A DNA stretch of 64,000 nucleotides from Gottfriedia acidiceleris (GCF_002128425.1 NZ_NESS01000010.1:62001-126000), one strand, 5' to 3'. Positions 17,449 through 27,507 are shown, counted from the first letter of the stretch. A program made the numbers and translations. The notes: a model not told the origin generated them from the sequence alone.

Positions 17449-18669
17449 CTACACAGACTGACTATGACCTGTCGATATTTCCATTTCGACATTGTTTTTT
17501 GATTTCCATAATATAAAGAGTGAACAAATTACAAATAATATACAAAGTAAATATACATTTCGAAAACCTGCTAATTGTGCAAACAGACCTCCGCCTAAGT
17601 TTCCTACTAAACTTCCGATTGTCGAGCAATTCGCATAAATTGATGCAGAAAAGCCGGGTGAATTTGGTAATAGGTCGTTAAAATAGCTTATACCATTCCC
17701 CATAACGATCGCGATGTATGTTGCCTGTAGCAACTGTGCAATGATTAACTCCCATGTATGGGTAGACATGCTTAAGACTAAGTAGTAGAGTAAACCAATA
17801 AAGCAACCGTAGATCATCAATGCATGATTTGAGATTTTTTTAGAAAGTACTCCCAACACAAGCATGATTGGAATTTCTAAACCTGCACATAAGCTTACGA
17901 CTAATCCAACATCTGTATTAGTACCATGTAGTTCATTGACGATAAAAAGTGGTGTGTTAATCCAATTAATCGAACTAACTGCAAATAATAAGATAAAAGC
18001 AATAAACGGTAGTCTAAGCTGTTTTCGTTTAGCGGCTGTGACGTTTGTCTTGTTTTTCTTTTTTATATTGTTCTGGACTGGCTTTCTCTTTTCTAAAAAG
18101 AAGAATACTAGTAAAGTAATCATTACATAAATACTAGATGTTCCCCAAAAAAGGCCATGATACCCTTTTGCTCTTAAAATTAAAGTGCCTACTAATGGTC
18201 CGATTAAAAATCCTAAAGAAACAAGCGAACGTAAAGTTGATAATGCTAAAGTCTTATCTTTAGATAAACTTGCATTTGCCGATTCCTGTGCTGATGCAAA
18301 AATTTGAGGCATGGCCGCTGCACCTAATCCATTAAATAAAGCAACGAAAACTAATAATAAATAGTAATTATGAAATATTAAATAGGATGCATAACCGATC
18401 GCCGATGAAATCATCGCAATCATAATGATCCATTTTCTGTCAATCCCTCGATCAGAACGTTCAGCAATAAATGTATTAACTAAAACACCACTTAACGAAA
18501 TCACTGCCATGAAGATACCAAATGCTCCAGAGCTCATCCCTATATATTTTGTAGAATACAATGATAAATAAGGAGTTGTAATTGAAAGTCCGATTCCAAC
18601 AAATAACAAACAGATAACAAATAAACTATACCCCTTAATGGCAAATAGATCTTTTATCCGACTAACCAT
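17449..18669 (-). CDS. MFS transporter, sugar efflux (SET) type
   Basis: A 406-aa transporter with twelve predicted helices and a basic central loop near residues 195-215. The family-typical AERSDRGIDRKW lies between helices 2 and 3 and LLPNSPGFSASIYAN in the C-terminal half, as in SetA/SetB-type sugar efflux transporters. Ribosome binding site AAAGGGGGG before the ATG. The promoter region carries several copies of TTGGTTAAAT (near 18706, 18736 and inverted at 18760), a possible operator. The substrate is unproven. Confidence 0.82.
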   Translation of the reverse strand: MVSRIKDLFAIKGYSLFVICLLFVGIGLSITTPYLSLYSTKYIGMSSGAFGIFMAVISLSGVLVNTFIAERSDRGIDRKWIIMIAMISSAIGYASYLIFHNYYLLLVFVALFNGLGAAAMPQIFASAQESANASLSKDKTLALSTLRSLVSLGFLIGPLVGTLILRAKGYHGLFWGTSSIYVMITLLVFFFLEKRKPVQNNIKKKNKTNVTAAKRKQLRLPFIAFILLFAVSSINWINTPLFIVNELHGTNTDVGLVVSLCAGLEIPIMLVLGVLSKKISNHALMIYGCFIGLLYYLVLSMSTHTWELIIAQLLQATYIAIVMGNGISYFNDLLPNSPGFSASIYANCSTIGSLVGNLGGGLFAQLAGFRNVYLLCILFVICSLFILWKSKNNVEMEISTGHSQSV

Positions 18670-18732
18670 TTTTTAGCCCCCCTTTAACATTCAATATTTT
18701 AATCAATTGGTTAAATAAACAAATAAAAACAT

Positions 18733-18771
18733 CCTTGGTTAAATTAACATACTGCACACATTTAACCAAGG
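18733..18771 (-). terminator. Hairpin downstream of the HAD phosphatase gene
   Basis: Perfect 12-bp arms CCTTGGTTAAAT (18733-18744) / ATTTAACCAAGG (18760-18771), 15-nt loop, followed on the minus strand by a T-rich tract. It lies 40 nt after the HAD gene stop and 64 nt before the MFS start, so it may also act as an operator for the MFS gene. Confidence 0.6.
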
Positions 18772-18811
18772 AAAACGTTGCTGATTTAGTTGTATTTAGA
18801 TTTCTTTACTA

Positions 18812-19681
18812 TTATAGTACATTTGACTCTTTGAAAATATATTTTTCGAATGCATATGCAACACCATTTTCATCATTGCTTAAAGTAACTAGATCACTTG
18901 AAAGCTTTACTTCTTCTTCAGCATTCCCCATAGCTATTGATAAACCAGCTATATTGAACATCGGTAGATCATTTTTTTCATCTCCAATAGCTACTGTATT
19001 TTCTAATGGAATATTAAAATATGTAGCCATGGCTTTTAGCCCATACCCTTTATTTCCATTAATATGTGTGACCTCAAGATTAAAAGGAGATGAACTAGTG
19101 ACAAAAGTCTCATCTATGAATCTTAATTTTTTTTCAAGTCGTTCCATTTGTTTTGGCTCAAGGGATAGAATAAGAAACTTTTGAATTGTAAAATCATCAT
19201 TAGCAATTATTTCTTGAACGTTGTTAAAAAACGAATGTCCATATACATTTGGAGGTGTAGTAAACATTTTGAAGTGTCTGTTTTCGAAGTATTCGTTAGG
19301 TACACGCCCTGATGAAACAATTTGTTCAAATCGTTTATTCCAATTACTAGGTGCAAATATTCCCTTATTTGTAGAAATATTATACGGTAAGACTTCTTTC
19401 TCAACTTCTAAGGCAATTTTTTGTACTTGAGGTCTGCCTAAAGAATTTAGTTCATTTAATTTACCATTCACATATAATGCCGTCCCGTTATGACCTCCAA
19501 CTGGACAATTTAATCCATACTTTGAAAGTTCATCATTTACTGAACTAGGTGAACGTCCGGATAAAATCACAACGATATGTCCTGCTGCCTGAGCTTTTTT
19601 AATCGCGCTTAATGTTTCTTCACTTATTATTTTATTTGTATTCAGTGTAGTACCATCCAGGTCTAAAGCAATCAGTTTCAT
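18812..19681 (-). CDS. Cof-type HAD-IIB phosphatase
   Basis: A 289-aa haloacid-dehalogenase phosphatase of the Cof/YidA group. Motif I ALDLDGTTL with nucleophile Asp7 and acid Asp9, motif II VILSGRSP, the IIB cap in the middle, and motif III/IV GYGLKAMA followed by AIGDEKNDLPMF. Such enzymes dephosphorylate sugar phosphates, flavin or PLP phosphates. AAGGGAG-type ribosome binding site before the ATG. It is divergent from an AraC-type regulator across about 230 nt, but no shared operator is obvious. Confidence 0.88.
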   Translation of the reverse strand: MKLIALDLDGTTLNTNKIISEETLSAIKKAQAAGHIVVILSGRSPSSVNDELSKYGLNCPVGGHNGTALYVNGKLNELNSLGRPQVQKIALEVEKEVLPYNISTNKGIFAPSNWNKRFEQIVSSGRVPNEYFENRHFKMFTTPPNVYGHSFFNNVQEIIANDDFTIQKFLILSLEPKQMERLEKKLRFIDETFVTSSSPFNLEVTHINGNKGYGLKAMATYFNIPLENTVAIGDEKNDLPMFNIAGLSIAMGNAEEEVKLSSDLVTLSNDENGVAYAFEKYIFKESNVL

Positions 19682-19909
19682 AAGAATCTCTCCCTTGATC
19701 GGTTTTTAAACTTAAATCGTATGAGGTGAGAATGTTTTAAATTGATAATATTATAGTTTTGAAGATATGTTTGATATACTTAATTATGCATTAAAATAAT
19801 AGAGTTCGTTAACTCATTCCTCTCAAATGATTGCCTAATCCTCTCACTTCTCATATCCTAAAAAAATTTTTTATGTATCTATAAATTTATAGTAAATAAG
19901 GAGGACTAT

Positions 19910-20806
19910 ATGACTGAAATGAACTTTTCTTATTTAAGCGAACTAACCGAAATTATTGATCGCAATACTAGTTACGAAGGTGTTAACGAGACCTCGATTA
20001 ACTCGTTATTTTTCATCCGAGAGTCAAATATTACTGATCCGAAATATAGGGTGTATAAGCCATCTATCTGTATTGTTGTTTCTGGTATAAAGAAATTATT
20101 ATTAGCAAATGAAAGTTTTAAGTATGGCCCTGGAAATTATTTAGTTGCATCTGTTGATTTACCCGTCACAGGCCAAGTTATAGAAGCTACACCAAACGCT
20201 CCATATCTAGCTTTAAAAATTGAATTTAATCCAAGTCAAATCTTAGAAATTTTAACTGATACTGAAATTCCGACTAATTCAAAGGAAAATGCGAAACGAG
20301 CGATTTTTGTCAATGAGTTAGAGGAATCGATTTTAGATGCAGTAATTAGATTGGCTCGTTTAATAGATTCTCCAGATGATATTCCAATTCTTGCACCTAT
20401 TTTTACGAAAGAAATTCTCTATAGAGTTTTGCGTGGACCGAATGGAAACATATTGCAACAAATTGCCATCGAAGGTAGTACGACTAATCGAATAAGGGAA
20501 GTTATTGAACAAATTAAAACGAATTTTTACAAGCCTTTACGAATTGAAGAGCTTGCAGAAATAGCAAATATGAGTGTTTCTTCCCTACATAGACACTTTA
20601 AAGATGTAACTGCAATGAGTCCTCTACAATTTCAGAAACATTTAAGATTGCAAGAAGCGCGACTTTTATTATTGTCTGAGTCTTCAGATGCAGCAGAAGT
20701 AGCATTCCGAGTAGGATACGAGAGTCCATCCCAGTTCAGTAGAGAATACTCTCGTTTATTTGGTTTTCCACCGAAAGAAGATATTAAACGAATGAGGGCG
20801 AAATAA
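19910..20806 (+). CDS. AraC-family regulator with AraC_N domain
   Basis: A 298-aa transcription factor. The N-terminal cupin-like AraC_N domain contains YKPSICIVVSGIKKLLL and YLVASVDLPVTGQV. The C-terminal double helix-turn-helix has IEELAEIANMSVSSLHRHFK, then SPLQFQKHLRLQEAR and VGYESPSQFSREYSRLFG. Ribosome binding site AAGGAGG. This subgroup often controls nearby oxidoreductase or transporter genes, but no such partner flanks it here, so targets are unknown. Confidence 0.9.
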   Translation: MTEMNFSYLSELTEIIDRNTSYEGVNETSINSLFFIRESNITDPKYRVYKPSICIVVSGIKKLLLANESFKYGPGNYLVASVDLPVTGQVIEATPNAPYLALKIEFNPSQILEILTDTEIPTNSKENAKRAIFVNELEESILDAVIRLARLIDSPDDIPILAPIFTKEILYRVLRGPNGNILQQIAIEGSTTNRIREVIEQIKTNFYKPLRIEELAEIANMSVSSLHRHFKDVTAMSPLQFQKHLRLQEARLLLLSESSDAAEVAFRVGYESPSQFSREYSRLFGFPPKEDIKRMRAK

Positions 20807-20905
20807 TATAAAAGTTATAAAGTGACTGAATATCCTCAAAAGTTTTCAATTTTTCTGATGGTAAAAAGGTTAAAGTATATCAAATTTATTAATAAGATTG
20901 AAAAA

Positions 20906-20941
20906 GCAAAAAACTAAGATCAAACAATCTTAGTTTTTTGC
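20906..20941. terminator. Bidirectional terminator
   Basis: Perfect 15-bp stem (20906-20920 with 20927-20941) with a 6-nt loop, containing AAAAAA and TTTTTT tracts. It is shared by the convergent AraC and TelA-family genes. Confidence 0.9.
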
Positions 20942-20951
20942 AATCAAGCAC

Positions 20952-22100
20952 CTATAATCCAATCCGATTCCCTTTTTCAAGTCTTTCAATCTGCTTTGTA
21001 CCGACTTCGGCTAATTCTTGAAATTGTAGGATTGTTTGACGCATTTTTGGCAAAGCTTCTTGTTTAAATGTACTAATCGATTCAAACGCTGATATGACGT
21101 TTGTGAATGAATTTTTCAATGTTTCAACAGAAACCGCTGACTCCATCGCTTGTTTTTGGATTGCAACTCCTTGCTCCTTTAATAATCTAGAAGTACCTTC
21201 AATAATCGTATTTGTTGTTTGATTTAAAGCAGTGATTTTTTGTAAAACGATTTTTTGATTATATAGAGCACTTGCTACTGTTACTGCAGTATTAAGTGCA
21301 GAAATCGTAACCGTTTTTGCACGTTCAACACCTCGAATTAATTCACGATTATTCCGAATGACAACCTCATACGACATATCTCCTTGGTGATTTACAACTA
21401 ACATTTGCTGTAGGTCCATGACTCGTTGTCGTAACGGATAAAGAACTTCCTCTGAGATGAATTTAATTTTTTCTTGATCTTCCCCTTCGATTTTTGCTTT
21501 TTCAATTTGATTTTCAATTGACTCATCCATTAATGTTCCAAGTTGGATTTCCTTTTCTAGTGTTTTTGATAGCGTTCGAAGAGATAGTTGTTCAAGCTCT
21601 AATGTCGTGTTATCATTTTCGAGAATTTTTTTACCCTTATCAAGTGACTTTACGATATCTGCGATTGCGACATCTGCTTTTTCAAATCTTTGAAAATATG
21701 AACGAATAGGATTAAATAACTTACCTAATAAACCTGATTTTGCAAAATTAATGACACTTGGATCTAAATCCTTTAATTGTACTTGTAACTCTGATAATCC
21801 TTTTGCAACTTGCCCTCCTTCGTCTCCACTTTTAGCAAGTTGACCAAGTGAAACCTTTAGAAGAGAATTTTTATTCGAAGAAGATTTCATCGTCTGTAAT
21901 CCAAATGATTCGATTGATTGAAGAATTTCCTTTCGTTTTTCGTATGTTTCTTTTGAAACAGTGTCTATTTCCATAATCATCGCTACATTTGCATCCGCGG
22001 TTGCTTTTAATTTCATTAATTCCTCTGGTACAGGCTTTACTTGCTCTTCTATTACTGCTTTGATTTCCTCTTCATTTACAACTTGCATAGAAAATGACAT
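20952..22100 (-). CDS. TelA/YaaN family toxic anion resistance protein
   Basis: A 382-aa, mostly alpha-helical soluble protein of the TelA family (named for tellurite resistance). Seen: the family core FNPIRSYFQRFEKADVAIADIVKSLDKGK-type region around residues 130-160 and LSTAV-like ISALNTAVTVASALYNQKIVL near 270-295. B. subtilis YaaN has almost the same length and is encoded next to xpaC; here an XpaC-like gene opens the same operon, with a vWA gene in between. The biochemical role is unknown. AGGAGG ribosome binding site. It lies 19 nt after the vWA gene. Confidence 0.88.
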   Translation of the reverse strand: MSFSMQVVNEEEIKAVIEEQVKPVPEELMKLKATADANVAMIMEIDTVSKETYEKRKEILQSIESFGLQTMKSSSNKNSLLKVSLGQLAKSGDEGGQVAKGLSELQVQLKDLDPSVINFAKSGLLGKLFNPIRSYFQRFEKADVAIADIVKSLDKGKKILENDNTTLELEQLSLRTLSKTLEKEIQLGTLMDESIENQIEKAKIEGEDQEKIKFISEEVLYPLRQRVMDLQQMLVVNHQGDMSYEVVIRNNRELIRGVERAKTVTISALNTAVTVASALYNQKIVLQKITALNQTTNTIIEGTSRLLKEQGVAIQKQAMESAVSVETLKNSFTNVISAFESISTFKQEALPKMRQTILQFQELAEVGTKQIERLEKGNRIGL

Positions 22101-22119
22101 TCTTAAATCCTCCTACTAA

Positions 22120-23793
22120 TTAAAGTTGAACATTAAAGAGATTACGAATTTTATAGATTACGTCATCTGAATCAGCATTAATATTTGCAGCTTCGTTAAT
22201 ATTCGAAATACTTTCAAGCGCTTTAATATTAGCGTTATAACCAATCGTATAAATTGGAATTTTATATGCTTTTATGATTCCTTTTACATTCTTCAATGAA
22301 TTCCCATGATTGGTCTCACCATCGGTTAGGACAAAAATGAGCGGTCTAACATTTGGATTTTTTTTCATTTCATCTTTTAGCATATTAATTGCTACAAGGA
22401 TTCCATCGTTTGTTGCTGTATCTCCGCTAGCATCGAGGCTAGATACTGCACCAACAAATTTTGACTGTTGATTTGCATCATATTTTGCAATTGGAAGATT
22501 AATCGTAACATCGGCAGAGTAAGAGATTAGACCAATACTATTATCTCTTCCTAAATATTTTTGACCTTTAAGTAGTGATTCTTTTAGCTCATTTAATGGT
22601 TTACCATCCATACTACCTGAAACATCTGCTACAAAAATCGCAGCAATTGGATTTGAAGTATTCTTCTTTCCTTTCCAAAGTTTCTGTGCAGCACTTAAAG
22701 TATCCCCATCGATTGTTTTAAGCTCTGATTTGTAATTGTTCAACCCGTTAAACCCATCTTGTTTTGCAAGTGATTGAAGATTATTTTGACCTGTAAATTC
22801 AGCAAATTTTTTCAAAATATCCATTTTCTCTTTTGGTAAATTCCCTAATGCATAAAGTGGACTGTCGTGACGCACTCCAAATGGTATAAATTCGTAACTA
22901 TTTTTTAAATCAGGTGAATTTACAAATGTTTGATATTCTAAAACAAATGCATCTAGAACGCCTGATTCTGCAGCATCACTCATTTGTAGAGTCGTAGAAG
23001 CAGTGAACGGTACATTTGCTTGAAAGCTTTCAAACCCTCTCACAGCAGTATCGCTTAATACATCTTTTGAATCAAAGGAATTTAAAGTCGTAACTAAAAA
23101 ATTTAATCCTGTTGAACTAGTAAATGGATCGGTATATCCCATTGATAGTTCGTTTTTTGTCATTGCTTCGATGACTGTTTTCGGATCGACTTTACTATAC
23201 TTTTTCATTAACTCATTATATTTTGACTTCGAAATGACAATACCAGGAACATTTCCAACTAATCGCGAGGAGACGGTTTCTGTTTTAACACCACTTGCCG
23301 TAATCATTTGACCCCAAAGTTCATTTGACGGTGTAAAAGCATCAGGAACATATTTACCTGATTTAATAAAGTCTGTTGCAGTACCAGATGCAATGTTTCT
23401 TATACTTACAGATACTTGCTTACCATTTAGATTAAATTTTGCATCATTAAACTTATTTGCGACTTCGTTTAACCAACCATTTTTCCCATCACTAGATTTT
23501 TCAGTCGATGAAAAAATTTCAACGAAACTATCAGTCGTATTATCTACGGTTACAGGAAATTTAGATATATCAGGAAGTTCACTTGCCACATCAGCTGTAC
23601 TTAAGTCAATTTGACCTTTAATTGGTTTTGCTTTCGAAATATTTATTTTTGAGATCATTTTAGCTAATTGCTGATTTTTATTTTTATCAGTAATTTTCAC
23701 AACTTTATCTTCTGAAGTCATATTAATACCAATATAGACAAGAAGAAAAACTACAACAATCACTGCAATAGATACAAAAAGAAACTTCCTCAT
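22120..23793 (-). CDS. Membrane-anchored substrate-binding and von Willebrand A domain protein
   Basis: About 557 aa: an N-terminal membrane anchor (residues 1-24, no lipobox), an extracellular solute-binding-protein-like domain (about 80-335) and a C-terminal vWA domain (about 382-550). The metal-ion site is complete: DVSGSMDG (Asp390), the NDGILVAI threonine region and LTDGETN. An ATG at 23814 overlaps the upstream stop, but GGAAGG is placed for the ATG at 23793, giving MRKFLF. It sits between the XpaC-like and TelA-family genes; the operon suggests a cell-envelope stress complex, which is inference. Confidence 0.85.
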   Translation of the reverse strand: MRKFLFVSIAVIVVVFLLVYIGINMTSEDKVVKITDKNKNQQLAKMISKINISKAKPIKGQIDLSTADVASELPDISKFPVTVDNTTDSFVEIFSSTEKSSDGKNGWLNEVANKFNDAKFNLNGKQVSVSIRNIASGTATDFIKSGKYVPDAFTPSNELWGQMITASGVKTETVSSRLVGNVPGIVISKSKYNELMKKYSKVDPKTVIEAMTKNELSMGYTDPFTSSTGLNFLVTTLNSFDSKDVLSDTAVRGFESFQANVPFTASTTLQMSDAAESGVLDAFVLEYQTFVNSPDLKNSYEFIPFGVRHDSPLYALGNLPKEKMDILKKFAEFTGQNNLQSLAKQDGFNGLNNYKSELKTIDGDTLSAAQKLWKGKKNTSNPIAAIFVADVSGSMDGKPLNELKESLLKGQKYLGRDNSIGLISYSADVTINLPIAKYDANQQSKFVGAVSSLDASGDTATNDGILVAINMLKDEMKKNPNVRPLIFVLTDGETNHGNSLKNVKGIIKAYKIPIYTIGYNANIKALESISNINEAANINADSDDVIYKIRNLFNVQL

Positions 23794-23810
23794 TTTTATC
23801 ATCCTTCCAT

Positions 23811-24545
23811 TCATTGCCTATAAAATTTTGTTTGTTGAATTAACGAATCGATTTCTTTCATACATTCCATTTTTTCAATATCATCGATTCCTATTTCATC
23901 TAGTCTTGAAATTTCTAAAATTAGTTTATCAATATTAACAAGAATCTCTTCATTCATTTCAATTGCCCTTTTTACGAATTTGATATATTCATTAAAAAGA
24001 TTTGTTTTCTCTTGAATTAATGACTTTGAGTATCGTAATCCGTCTTTCCCCTTTATTTTTTTATATTCAAGTTCATCAAAAGTACTAATCTTGTTTAGGA
24101 TGTTTCTTATTCTTAAATAAAATAATGTCTCAACCTCGTCCACAACAGATGCAAACTTGTTGTATGTAATTTCGGTTGGAGAAAATCGATCCGTTAATAA
24201 GTTATAAAAAACGCCTTTTTTCTTTTTCATCCGTTCGATTTGCTCAATTGAAGTAATAATATCTTCTTTTAGTACTTTATTATTTTTATATCGACTTAAA
24301 GCAAGAACGAAATCTTCATTTGTTTTTAGCTGCTTAATTGACTTATCTTTAACAGGCTTGAAATAAAGTTGAAACAAACTAAATAGAAGTACTAACAAAT
24401 TCGCTATTATGAACGATACCCCAAATGCAGTTTGAAATGCACTCGCATTAATTAATTGGATTCCGATTAAACCTGGAGAGAATACAATCACATTCAAAAT
24501 CGAAATAAATGCGATTAGCCCCACTAATTTTAATCCTTTTATCAT
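23811..24545 (-). CDS. XpaC-like membrane protein
   Basis: A 244-aa protein with two N-terminal membrane helices (about 5-25 and 36-60) and a long charged helical, coiled-coil-like remainder. Together with a TelA/YaaN gene in the same operon this matches the layout of XpaC (5-bromo-4-chloroindolyl phosphate hydrolysis family), whose real function is unknown. The family assignment rests on architecture and context, as the sequence itself is weakly diagnostic. GGAGGAG ribosome binding site; the stop overlaps an ATG of the vWA frame, so the genes are coupled. Confidence 0.6.
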   Translation of the reverse strand: MIKGLKLVGLIAFISILNVIVFSPGLIGIQLINASAFQTAFGVSFIIANLLVLLFSLFQLYFKPVKDKSIKQLKTNEDFVLALSRYKNNKVLKEDIITSIEQIERMKKKKGVFYNLLTDRFSPTEITYNKFASVVDEVETLFYLRIRNILNKISTFDELEYKKIKGKDGLRYSKSLIQEKTNLFNEYIKFVKRAIEMNEEILVNIDKLILEISRLDEIGIDDIEKMECMKEIDSLIQQTKFYRQ

Positions 24546-24674
24546 ACTTCACTCCTCCGCTATACTCTATTTATGCTCTATTACTCATTTATATTTATCA
24601 TTCTGATTTTTTAGTTTAATAAAATTACTTAAATAATGAACAAACTTAAAATTTTCTTTACAACAATTAACTAA

Positions 24675-24699
24675 AAAAAGACCGCTAAGCAGTCTTTTT
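24675..24699 (-). terminator. Second terminator downstream of ponA
   Basis: An 8-bp stem AAAAAGAC/GTCTTTTT with a short loop, about 145 nt beyond the ponA stop and upstream of the XpaC-like gene. It is a backup terminator or the end of a small transcript. Confidence 0.55.
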
Positions 24700-24803
24700 G
24701 ATGGTTTAATAAAATTTAATCCCTTTTCTCTTCAGTGCAGATTGTTGCAAATATACGCCAATCTATCATATCTTCCATTCCTTAAACATAATTCACTAAA
24801 AAA

Positions 24804-24830
24804 AACGCATTGATATTTTCTCAATGCGTT
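24804..24830 (-). terminator. Intrinsic terminator of ponA
   Basis: Perfect 10-bp stem AACGCATTGA (24804-24813) / TCAATGCGTT (24821-24830), 7-nt loop, T-run on the minus strand, 13 nt after the ponA stop. Confidence 0.85.
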
Positions 24831-24842
24831 ATAAATTAATAT

Positions 24843-27320
24843 TTAATGAGGATTATTTGGATTCGGTTCGATAGGATTTACAATATTATCTCCATTCTCG
24901 CCTCCTGTACCTGGTGTTTCTTCACCTGGCTTCGTACCTTCTCCTGTCCCGTTCCCATTACCTTGCCCATTACCATTTTCCTGTCCATTTCCAGTGCCTT
25001 GTCCACCTTCATTTGTCGGTGGTGTAGTTGGTTGTTCAGTTGAAGATAAATCAACAGTAACTGTAACAGGACCACTCTTACCTTCAGCGCTCGAAGCAAT
25101 GATTGTTATTTTCACAATATTCCCAGGGACGATTCCATTAATACTTGTTGCTGTACCTTGAATTTTTTGCGTTTGTCCCGCTGCACCATTTACTGTATAA
25201 CTTACTTCAAAAGTAGTTTTTTGAATTAGATTTGCAGGATACGACCAACTTAATGAAATATTACTTGTTACAGGATCATAATTTGCCTTAACATTTTTTA
25301 CAGACTCAATCACTATATCTTTAGGAATATCATCAACTTTTTCTCCTCGAATATATAATTCATTACGTATTTCTTCAACTGATGAAGGTTTTCTAAAGAT
25401 TGCGTTTCTATCTCCATTAGAAGCTAACATATCTCTTGCAATGAATTTTGCAATATTCGTTGAGCCTTTACCAAGAAAATTATTCTTTTTATTTTTTTCA
25501 TACCCAGTCCAAACAGCCATTGTAACATCAGAAGAATAGCCTATAAACCAACTATCACGAGTTGCATTATCTGGAAATCCGTATTTTTGTTTTACTTCAT
25601 CAGAGTAGTTTGTCGTACCTGTTTTACCTGCCATATCAAGACCAGGTACATTTGCTCTTTTACCTGTACCAAGTGGTGTTTTAACTACATCGCGAAGCAT
25701 ATCTGTGATCATATAAGCTGTATAATCACTCATTACTTGTTTAGGCTCAGTTGCAAATACTTTTTCAGTTTTATCAGGATAAATAATTTTTTTAACGGAG
25801 TGAGGCTTATTATAGATTCCACCATTTCCAAAAGCAGCATAAGCTCCTGCCATCTCCATTGCTGATACACCTGTGAATCCACCTATAGAATAGGACTCAT
25901 AATATGTATTTTTCGAAAAGTTAAACCCTAATCCATTCCCAAATTCTCTAGAACGATCACTTCCTACAGCCTGGAAAGTCTTTAATGCAGGGATATTTCG
26001 TGAATCGACTAGTGCTAATCGAATTGAAATATCACCTTTATATTTTCGATCCCAGTTTCTAATAGGTGTACCATTAGAATATGTGTAAGACTCGTCAAGA
26101 ATTTGATGATAAGTTGACCATTTTAAATACTGAATGGCTGGCGCGTAATCAAGAATAGGTTTAATTGAAGATCCAGGCTGTCTTTTAATATCAGTAGCAA
26201 AATTTAAACCACCAGTACTAGTATTTCTACCAGCGCCAACTGCTCGTATTTCACCTGTTTTCGTATCTAATAATACAAATCCAGTTTGAAATTCATCACT
26301 AGGATAGAAGCTTTTGCCTCTACTTAATATTTCATCTGCTTTATCTTGAGCTTTAGGATCTAAAGTAGTTTCAATCGTCAGTCCATCTGTATAAACATTT
26401 GCATCACTGTTTTTTTCCACTTCATTCACGACAACATCGATAAATGAATTATATTTTGTACCACCAGATTCATGAACTTTTACTAATGATTTCATTGGTA
26501 TTGCTTTTGCATTTGTATATTGTTGATCAGTAATATAACCATATTTTTTCATTTGACTTAAGACTGTATCTCTACGATTTTGTGACTCAACAGGGTGCTT
26601 TGCAGGATTATAGCTATTTGGAGCTTTTACCATACCTGCTAAAGTTGCTGCTTCTGGTAATGTAATTTTAGATAAATCTTTACTAAAATAAGTTTCACAA
26701 GCTTTGGCTACACCATAAACTCCTCGCCCTTTTAGACCATTTGAAAAGTAAACTTTATTTAAATACATTTCTAAAATTTGATGTTTAGAGTATCTTTGTT
26801 CTAATTTAAAAGCTAAATACCATTCCTGAACTTTACGCTTAATTGTTTTTTGAGAAGATAAAAATGAGTTTTTTACTACTTGCTGGGTGATCGTACTTCC
26901 ACCTTGCGATCCAAAACCTCCAGTAATATTCGCTAAAACTGCTCCGAATACCCGTCGAATGTCTACGCCTTTATGTTTATAAAACCGCACATCTTCTGTC
27001 GCAATAAATGCGTCTTCTACTACCTTAGGAATTTCATTGTAGGACACTTTTGTTCGTTGTTCTCTACCTAATTCGGCAACAACTTTTCCATCTTTATCAA
27101 CTATAGTAGAAGATATCGGTACTTTAAGTTTTGATTCATCTAGTGCGGGTGCTCCGCTAACTAAATATGAAAATATTCCTACACCGATTAGTATGAAAAC
27201 AATTACGATTGATAATAATGTTACAGTAATTTTTTTCCATAAGCCATCAGACTTATCGGAAATTTTTGAAGGCTTTTCTAGTCGTTTACGTTCTTCTCGC
27301 GAACGATATTCATTTGCCAT
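24843..27320 (-). CDS. ponA: Bifunctional penicillin-binding protein 1A/1B (PonA)
   Basis: An 825-aa class A PBP that polymerises and crosslinks peptidoglycan. One membrane anchor (about 30-54), then the GT51 transglycosylase (AFIATEDVRFYKHKGVD with the catalytic Glu, GGSTITQQ, RKVQEWYLA). The transpeptidase has SSIKP (SxxK), SRN (SxN) and GKTGTTN (KTG). After about residue 660 come a fibronectin III-like domain and a low-complexity Gly/Asn/Gln/Glu-rich tail. B. subtilis PonA is longer (914 aa) and is encoded beside recU, which is absent here. The enzyme looks intact. Confidence 0.93.
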   Translation of the reverse strand: MANEYRSREERKRLEKPSKISDKSDGLWKKITVTLLSIVIVFILIGVGIFSYLVSGAPALDESKLKVPISSTIVDKDGKVVAELGREQRTKVSYNEIPKVVEDAFIATEDVRFYKHKGVDIRRVFGAVLANITGGFGSQGGSTITQQVVKNSFLSSQKTIKRKVQEWYLAFKLEQRYSKHQILEMYLNKVYFSNGLKGRGVYGVAKACETYFSKDLSKITLPEAATLAGMVKAPNSYNPAKHPVESQNRRDTVLSQMKKYGYITDQQYTNAKAIPMKSLVKVHESGGTKYNSFIDVVVNEVEKNSDANVYTDGLTIETTLDPKAQDKADEILSRGKSFYPSDEFQTGFVLLDTKTGEIRAVGAGRNTSTGGLNFATDIKRQPGSSIKPILDYAPAIQYLKWSTYHQILDESYTYSNGTPIRNWDRKYKGDISIRLALVDSRNIPALKTFQAVGSDRSREFGNGLGFNFSKNTYYESYSIGGFTGVSAMEMAGAYAAFGNGGIYNKPHSVKKIIYPDKTEKVFATEPKQVMSDYTAYMITDMLRDVVKTPLGTGKRANVPGLDMAGKTGTTNYSDEVKQKYGFPDNATRDSWFIGYSSDVTMAVWTGYEKNKKNNFLGKGSTNIAKFIARDMLASNGDRNAIFRKPSSVEEIRNELYIRGEKVDDIPKDIVIESVKNVKANYDPVTSNISLSWSYPANLIQKTTFEVSYTVNGAAGQTQKIQGTATSINGIVPGNIVKITIIASSAEGKSGPVTVTVDLSSTEQPTTPPTNEGGQGTGNGQENGNGQGNGNGTGEGTKPGEETPGTGGENGDNIVNPIEPNPNNPH

Positions 27321-27457
27321 CTTAGTTCGCCTGCCTTTTCAGTAAAATAGAGCTTTTTGGACAAAAATTTATACCTTTTTATAAACTAATTTATAAATAG
27401 TAGTATTTTCTACACGCTCTACTTTCATGTACTGAAGAACATCTTTCTCAACTAAAA

Positions 27458-27491
27458 AAACAGATAAACTTTACTTCTGGTTCATCTGTTT
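27458..27491 (-). terminator. Terminator of the alpha/beta hydrolase gene
   Basis: An 8-bp stem AAACAGAT (27458-27465) / ATCTGTTT (27484-27491) followed on the minus strand by a T-run; 17 nt after the stop. Confidence 0.6.
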
Positions 27492-27507
27492 CACAATAAT
27501 TATTTAT

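Noticed and set aside
24878-25099. 73-residue open frame in the other reading frame of the ponA tail
   Set aside because: It lies entirely inside ponA, arises from the low-complexity Gly/Asn-coding stretch and has no ribosome binding site.
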